9,796 nucleotides of DNA from Nitrospirota bacterium (GTDB lineage: Bacteria; Nitrospirota; Thermodesulfovibrionia; Thermodesulfovibrionales; Magnetobacteriaceae). Under the pieces are notes generated by a model. The model saw nothing but the letters and a program-made list of their open reading frames with translations, was not told where the DNA came from and searched no databases. A program made the translations under genes and the position numbers. Positions 6,677 to 9,796 of this stretch are shown one piece after another (position 1 is the stretch's first letter; the number at the start of each line of letters is the position of its first letter). The stretch covers positions 17,866 to 27,661 of the forward strand of contig JADGAE010000004.1 in assembly GCA_015232165.1 (NCBI GenBank), written 5' to 3'.

Positions 6677-7222
6677 GTGTTAACGGATCTCTATGAACTT
6701 TACAAGCAGATGTTGAACGAAAAGATAATCTTTTGTTTTAGCGGTCCCGTATCGCAGCACGTTGTTGAGGGTATAGGGGCGACCTTGAAGCTCAAGATGG
6801 AGATTGATGACAATGACATAAATACCATACAGAGGGTTTTTTCCATATTCGTGGAACAAATGCAAAACCTCATGAATTACTCCGCAGAGCGGGTTTCTCA
6901 GGAACGGGAAGGCGGGGACCTGGGCATTGGGCTCTTTGTTGTTGGGTTTAAAGACGGTCATTTCTACGTCCGTTGCGGCAACAAGATAAAAAACGATAAG
7001 TTGAGCGTGATCAGGGCTCAGGTTGACGAGCTGCGAACCCTCAACGCAGACGAGCTAAAGACCCTCTATCGCCGGCGCCGCAAAGAGCCTAGCCCCGAGG
7101 GTAGCAAAGGGGGAGGGCTTGGTTTTATAGAGATGGCCAGAAAGGCCAGTCAACCAATTGAGATAGACTACACCACGGTGGATGAGACAATCTCGTTCTT
7201 GTCCGTTACCGTGTATATATAG
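6677..7222 (+). CDS. siaB: SiaB-family protein kinase (GHKL-like), SiaC regulator
   Basis: A 181-residue protein resembling SiaB/DUF6272 proteins, which phosphorylate the partner SiaC and so stop it from activating the diguanylate cyclase SiaD. A GHKL-type ATPase fold is suggested by the helix FSIFVEQMQNLMNYSAER (N-box position, about 57-74), GIGLFVVGF (about 86-94), and the glycine-rich GGGLGFIEMARKA near 130-142 that resembles the family's G-box. No histidine phospho-acceptor domain or sensor domain is fused to it, as usual for SiaB. It opens the operon: siaC follows after 14 bp and siaD overlaps siaC. The context supports the family call more strongly than any single motif does. The loop RRRRKEPSPEGSK before the G-box is unusually basic. 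No signal peptide is present, so it should be cytoplasmic. Confidence 0.85.
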   Translation: MLTDLYELYKQMLNEKIIFCFSGPVSQHVVEGIGATLKLKMEIDDNDINTIQRVFSIFVEQMQNLMNYSAERVSQEREGGDLGIGLFVVGFKDGHFYVRCGNKIKNDKLSVIRAQVDELRTLNADELKTLYRRRRKEPSPEGSKGGGLGFIEMARKASQPIEIDYTTVDETISFLSVTVYI

Positions 7223-7236
7223 CAAAGGAGCCGATT

Positions 7237-7635
7237 ATGGACATATTATGCATACAGGCAACTAAATCCACTCCTTATGTGTGTTTTGACCCAACCTCCG
7301 GTACGTTTACCATCAAGGGTGAGTGTTATCCTGAAAACGCCGCGGCATTTTTTACACCCATCTTTGCGTGGCTGGATGCCTTCCTGCCTTTAGGGCAACC
7401 CAAGACCCTGGTCTTTGACATAGAGCTGCTCTATTTCAACAGCAGCAGTTCAAAGGCATTGTTGAATCTCTTTAGTCTGCTTGAGCGTCACCTTGGGTGC
7501 AGTGATATCAACGTCAACTGGAGATACCATGCCGATAATGAAACGGCCTTGGAGTGCGGGGAAGAGTTTAAGGAAGACGCCCCTAATCTTGCCTTTAACC
7601 TTGTAGAGCTCGAGCAAACAGGCAGTAATGGATGA
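7237..7635 (+). CDS. siaC: SiaC-family regulatory phosphoprotein (DUF1987)
   Basis: A 132-residue protein with the DUF1987/SiaC pattern: STPYVCFDPTSGTFTIKGEC, then PENAAAFFTPIFAWLDAFL (about 11-50), then LVFDIELLYFNSSSSKALLNL (about 58-78). In P. aeruginosa, unphosphorylated SiaC binds and activates SiaD, and SiaB phosphorylates a Thr (Thr68) in the equivalent segment. Here the segment is YFNSSSSK, so a Ser among 69-72 is the likely phospho-acceptor (inference). The fold is thought to resemble anti-sigma-factor antagonists. AAAGGAG at 7224-7230, six bases before the ATG, is a strong ribosome site. The last eight bases overlap siaD, implying coupled, roughly matched production of activator and cyclase. 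The C-terminal stretch (LVELEQTGSNG) is not conserved as far as I can tell. Confidence 0.9.
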   Translation: MDILCIQATKSTPYVCFDPTSGTFTIKGECYPENAAAFFTPIFAWLDAFLPLGQPKTLVFDIELLYFNSSSSKALLNLFSLLERHLGCSDINVNWRYHADNETALECGEEFKEDAPNLAFNLVELEQTGSNG

Positions 7636-8413
7636 TGACTATCAACTATCCACATTTATTATGAGTCTTTTTGAAGAGGAAGAGTCCATGATACGCGAGG
7701 CTGAGGATATCCTCAACTCGGAGATGACGTGTGGCAATGCCCTACTGCCTCACTTCGATAAACTCTCCGGCGCTTACAAGAAGCTGCTAAGGCAGACAAA
7801 GCGCATCGTAAGGATGGCAGACAATCTACAGCGAGACCTTAACGTTGCCACAGACAAGCTCTCTATCCTGTGCACGGTCGATCAGCTCACCAACGTTGCC
7901 AACCGACGCTGCCTTGAGGAGACATACAATACCGAGTGGAAACGCTCCCTGAGAAACGGTACTCCATTGACCTTGATTATCATGGACATAGACTTCTTCA
8001 AGCAGTACAACGACTCCTATGGACATACCAAAGGGGATATCTGTCTGCAGAGGGTTGCACAGACGATAAAACAGACCCTCAAGCGACCACAGGACCTGTT
8101 GGCCCGTTATGGCGGTGAGGAGTTCGTTGTGGTCCTCCCCGAGACAAATGAGGCCGGCGCGTTAAGTGTCGCGGAGGGTATCAGGGTTGCCATAGAGGCT
8201 CAGTCCATACCGCATCGCATGTCAAAGGTATCGAGTTATGTTACCATCAGTATTGGTGTTTGTGTTATGACGGCCAACCTGGTTGACAACAAGGATGTTC
8301 ACCTCTTCAGGGCAGACCAGGCCCTGTACAAGGCCAAGGAAAGCGGCAGAAACAGGGTCGTGATGTGGGAGGAAGTTGAGGAGTTGCCTGAGAGGCCATC
8401 GACGGATGCTTAA
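7628..8413 (+). CDS. siaD: SiaD-type diguanylate cyclase (GGDEF)
   Basis: A 261-residue enzyme making c-di-GMP from two GTP. Residues 1-80 are helical with a coiled-coil-like stalk (about 45-80, LSGAYKKLLRQTKRIVRMAD) that probably dimerises and contacts SiaC. The GGDEF domain follows: DQLTNVANRR (85-94), metal Asp120 in MDIDFFKQYND, and the active-site loop GGEEF (162-166). The product-inhibition I-site is intact as R153-x-x-D156 with the standard spacing before RYGGEEF. KAKESGRNRV near the end is the usual terminal motif. The ATG at 7628 lies within siaC with no clear Shine-Dalgarno, so translation probably depends on siaC. Family members are active only with bound unphosphorylated SiaC. No membrane or periplasmic sensor is fused, in line with SiaD. 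Catalytic residues suggest an active enzyme. Confidence 0.93.
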   Translation: MDDDYQLSTFIMSLFEEEESMIREAEDILNSEMTCGNALLPHFDKLSGAYKKLLRQTKRIVRMADNLQRDLNVATDKLSILCTVDQLTNVANRRCLEETYNTEWKRSLRNGTPLTLIIMDIDFFKQYNDSYGHTKGDICLQRVAQTIKQTLKRPQDLLARYGGEEFVVVLPETNEAGALSVAEGIRVAIEAQSIPHRMSKVSSYVTISIGVCVMTANLVDNKDVHLFRADQALYKAKESGRNRVVMWEEVEELPERPSTDA

Positions 8414-8530
8414 TGTATTACATTTAAGGGGAAACTGTATCTTCGTTCAAGCCGGGGACATGTTTCATGGCAATGACAGGAAATGGCATTTTGCACCCAT
8501 ATGTGCCTACCCTTGGCTCGAACATGGGTC

Positions 8531-8550
8531 ATTCCTGCGCAAGCAGGAAT
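8531..8550. repeat. Palindromic intergenic repeat (ATTCCTGC / GCAGGAAT)
   Basis: A perfect 8-bp inverted repeat around a 4-base loop, flanked by GGTC and CCAGAAAGC. It belongs to the widely scattered ATTCC-N-GGAAT type of bacterial repeat (dRS3/REP-like), whose reading in one frame gives the well-known spurious peptide SFLRKQESR. It lies between siaD and the TPR gene and may mark or help end the sia transcript, though no T-run follows. Confidence 0.75.
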
Positions 8551-8606
8551 CCAGAAAGCATAGAAACATAGCTACCATAGAAATATTAAGAGACTACGGG
8601 AGACTT

Positions 8607-9053
8607 ATGTATTTGAGAGTTGTTTGCACGCTGGTTTTCTTGATAATCAGCCTGTCTGGATATACATGGGAGGGAAAGACACATGGTGGTGTTGTCTATG
8701 CCGAGGATGCGCTTACATTCTACAACAGAGGCCTTGAGTGGCATAAAAAAGGAGACTACGATATGGCTATTGCCGATTTCACTAAAGCCATTGAGATAAC
8801 CCCCCGGTATGCAGAGGCATATACCGGTCGTGGTACAGCCTGGAGAAAAAAGAAAGACCTTGACAGGGCTATAGCCGATTACAACAAGTCCGTTGAGATA
8901 AACCCCCGATATTCCCTGGCGTACTATGGTCTTTGGCTGTCCTGGGGTAAAAAGGGAGAGCCGGATAAAGCCATAGCGGCCCTGAAGAAAGGGGCACAAC
9001 TTGGAGATACCTACGCACAAGACATATTACGAACGAAGGGCATTACATGGTAA
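8607..9053 (+). CDS. Exported tetratricopeptide-repeat protein
   Basis: A 148-residue protein with an N-terminal hydrophobic signal (VVCTLVFLIISLSG, about 5-18) and a possible signal peptidase I site after VVYA (residue 32). Three consecutive TPR units follow: about 35-68 (FYNRGLEWHKKGDYDMAIAD), 69-102 (AYTGRGTAWRKKKDLDRAIA) and 103-136 (a weaker third unit). TPRs mediate protein contacts, so a periplasmic adaptor is likely; the partner is unknown. I chose the ATG at 8607 because GGGAG lies four bases upstream and a signal peptide begins there. An in-frame ATG at 8376 would overlap siaD and read through the palindromic repeat at 8531-8550, producing non-homologous sequence. The gene follows siaD by 193 bp, so membership in the sia operon is uncertain. 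The lack of a Cys lipobox argues against a lipoprotein. Confidence 0.85.
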   Translation: MYLRVVCTLVFLIISLSGYTWEGKTHGGVVYAEDALTFYNRGLEWHKKGDYDMAIADFTKAIEITPRYAEAYTGRGTAWRKKKDLDRAIADYNKSVEINPRYSLAYYGLWLSWGKKGEPDKAIAALKKGAQLGDTYAQDILRTKGITW

Positions 9054-9116
9054 TCCGGATAATCAGAGCAGAGTGCAGCAAGTGAGCACGTTGCAGATTC
9101 TCAGACTCACCCACAA

Positions 9117-9149
9117 GGGCAGGGACACATCTGTCATAAGTGCCTGCCC
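9117..9149 (+). terminator. Stem-loop downstream of the TPR gene
   Basis: GGGCAGG (9117-9123) pairs with CCTGCCC (9143-9149), with a smaller inner stem (GACA 9124-9127, TGTC 9132-9135). An A/T-rich tract (ATAATTAATTATATT) follows rather than a pure T-run. It could end the TPR transcript or be a processing hairpin. Confidence 0.35.
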
Positions 9150-9195
9150 ATAATTAATTATATTGCCTGTTGAGTTAACTCCGGTCAAGAAAAAA

Positions 9196-9237
9196 AAAGG
9201 GGCGGTAACGTCGCTGTGCGAGCGGAGTCGCCCCTTT
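9196..9237 (+). terminator. Terminator-like hairpin downstream of the TPR gene (part of copy C)
   Basis: AAAGGGGCG (9196-9204) pairs with CGCCCCTTT (9229-9237), with an inner stem (CGCT 9212-9215, AGCG 9221-9224). It is preceded by an A-run and followed by CTTTCTTG-like T-rich sequence, so it could act in both directions. Its right arm region (GCGGAGTCGCCCC, 9222-9234) is the inverted GGGGCGACTCCGC version of the start of copy B. Confidence 0.5.
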
Positions 9238-9293
9238 CTTTCTTGTATACGGGCAATTTTGATACCCGAAAAAACTCGAATACGATCAGTATA

Positions 9294-9363
9294 CGAAGGA
9301 AGGGAAAGAAGGGAGGGCTTTGCCCTCCCTCAGACCCACCCGCAAGGGGACCAGCCCCCCTTG
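9294..9363 (-). repeat. Dispersed G/C-rich hairpin element, copy C (convergent spacer)
   Basis: Read on the minus strand this repeats the second half of copy B: an imperfect CAAGGGG..CTGGTCCCCTTG hairpin, GCGGGTGGGTCTGAGGGAGG, then GCAAAGCCCTCCCTTCTTT. It lacks the roughly 24-bp insert of copy B at 3833-3856. It starts about 28 bp after the ATPase stop codon. A separate module like the start of copy B lies further on at 9196-9240, so module order differs from copy B. Confidence 0.8.
9296..9330 (-). terminator. Terminator candidate for the P-type ATPase gene
   Basis: AGGGAGGGC (9310-9318) pairs with GCCCTCCCT (9322-9330) around a 3-base loop. On the minus strand the 9-bp stem is followed by TCTTTCCCTTCC. 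The stem is strong and the tail moderately U-rich. Confidence 0.5.
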
Positions 9364-9391
9364 ACGCACCAATCATAATTCTTGCTATCAA

Positions 9392-9796
9392 TTACCCCCT
9401 TAGTGCCTTTCTGATCAGGTCTACCGGTATGATACAGGACGACAACACAAACACCACCAGCCATTCACTCGCGGACAACCCAACGGTTCTGAGTACGCTG
9501 CCGCCAAAGTACGTAAAGATTATCTGAACGGTGAAGATCAATCCCACTACCTTGAGGAAATTGTTGTTGTCAAGGATGTGATCAAAGAGGTTCAGAAGCT
9601 CCGTCCTTACGTTGAACTTATTGAAGTTGTGGATAAAGACAAAGAAGCCAAAGAAACCCGTCAAAAAGGCGGCATCAGAACTGAAATGCCCCTTTATCAG
9701 CGCGCTCTTCAAAAAGAGTATACACACAATCGTCGTAAACATCCCATTGACGAGCACCGATGACCACATGTCCTTGCTTATAATGGACTCTTCTCT
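9392..9796 (-). CDS. P-type cation (Ca2+)-transporting ATPase, C-terminal part only
   Basis: The frame is open through the right edge (upstream residues read REESIISKDM), so the ATG at 9769 is internal and the visible 134 residues are only the C-terminus. They match the C-terminal membrane domain of P2-type ATPases: helices near LVNGMFTTIVCILFLKSAL, FLTGFFGFFVFIHNFNKFNV, VVGLIFTVQIIFTYFGG, and WLVVFVLSSCIIPVDLIRKA. The order FNKFNVRTE..N..DHILDNNNFLKVV..QIIFTYFGGSVLRTVGLSASEW closely follows plasma-membrane Ca2+-ATPase-type proteins (FN.iNsR...N.F...Q...V.FGG....T..L....W). The enzyme would export Ca2+ across the inner membrane using ATP. The catalytic DKTGT domain lies outside, so ion choice is inferred. 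The gene is convergent with the TPR gene. Confidence 0.85.
   Translation of the reverse strand, partial: REESIISKDMWSSVLVNGMFTTIVCILFLKSALIKGHFSSDAAFLTGFFGFFVFIHNFNKFNVRTELLNLFDHILDNNNFLKVVGLIFTVQIIFTYFGGSVLRTVGLSASEWLVVFVLSSCIIPVDLIRKALRG

Noticed and set aside
7071..7125. G/C-rich stretch in siaB resembling the dispersed elements (GGGGGAGGGCTT)
   Set aside because: It encodes the glycine-rich box expected at this place in SiaB proteins and stays in frame, so similarity to the repeats is likely compositional.
8376..8606. N-terminal extension of the TPR protein from the ATG at 8376
   Set aside because: It overlaps siaD, reads through a palindromic repeat giving the known artefact SFLRKQESR, and hides a clear ribosome site and signal peptide at 8607.
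9769..9796. ATG at 9769 as the true start of the C-terminal membrane protein
   Set aside because: The frame stays open to the window edge, and the upstream residues and all homologous features indicate the C-terminus of a P-type ATPase.

Overview
The window looks like a chromosomal segment from a Gram-negative, deep-branching bacterium of moderate G+C. It holds seven complete protein genes recognised by family, one complete TPR protein gene, one possible 22-codon leader ORF, and two genes cut by the window edges. No tRNA, rRNA, CRISPR array, transposase or phage gene is visible. The mix (eukaryotic-type Ser/Thr kinase with a cNMP domain, lone hydrogenase-type NuoB-like protein, Sia signalling operon, PMCA-like ATPase) and the G/C-rich intergenic hairpin repeats would fit Nitrospirota or a similar lineage, but this placement is inference only.

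Layout. 1-1298 (+): 3' part of a repetitive coiled-coil protein whose start lies outside the window. 1403-2695 (-): Ser/Thr kinase fused to a C-terminal cyclic-nucleotide-binding-type domain. 2696-3233: divergent, A/T-rich spacer with a promoter candidate on each strand. 3234-3746 (+): small Fe-S subunit of the NuoB/EchC/HycG type, without hydrogenase or complex I neighbours and possibly coupled to a tiny leader ORF. 3945-6541 (-): miaB and mtaB, two tRNA methylthiotransferases overlapping by 4 nt. 6677-8413 (+): siaB-siaC-siaD, a tight operon behind a good promoter. 8607-9053 (+): exported three-TPR protein. 9392-9796 (-): C-terminal membrane part of a P-type Ca2+-ATPase, 5' end beyond the window.

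Functionally the clearest unit is the Sia operon: a SiaB-type kinase, its SiaC phospho-switch target, and a SiaD diguanylate cyclase with intact GGEEF and product-inhibition site. By analogy with Pseudomonas aeruginosa it should gate c-di-GMP synthesis by SiaC phosphorylation. The opposing SiaA phosphatase is absent from the window. The divergent miaB-mtaB pair covers 2-methylthio modification of both i6A37 and t6A37 in tRNA.

The strongest unexplained signal is a family of G/C-rich modular repeats. All three convergent intergenic spaces carry one (1320-1402, 3758-3876, 9196-9363). Each lies in the sense direction just 3' of one of the flanking genes (kinase, NuoB-like, ATPase), suggesting mobile or copied 3'-end/terminator elements. 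The other notable point is the nested repeat structure of the first gene, where a 34-residue segment is duplicated with only synonymous differences.
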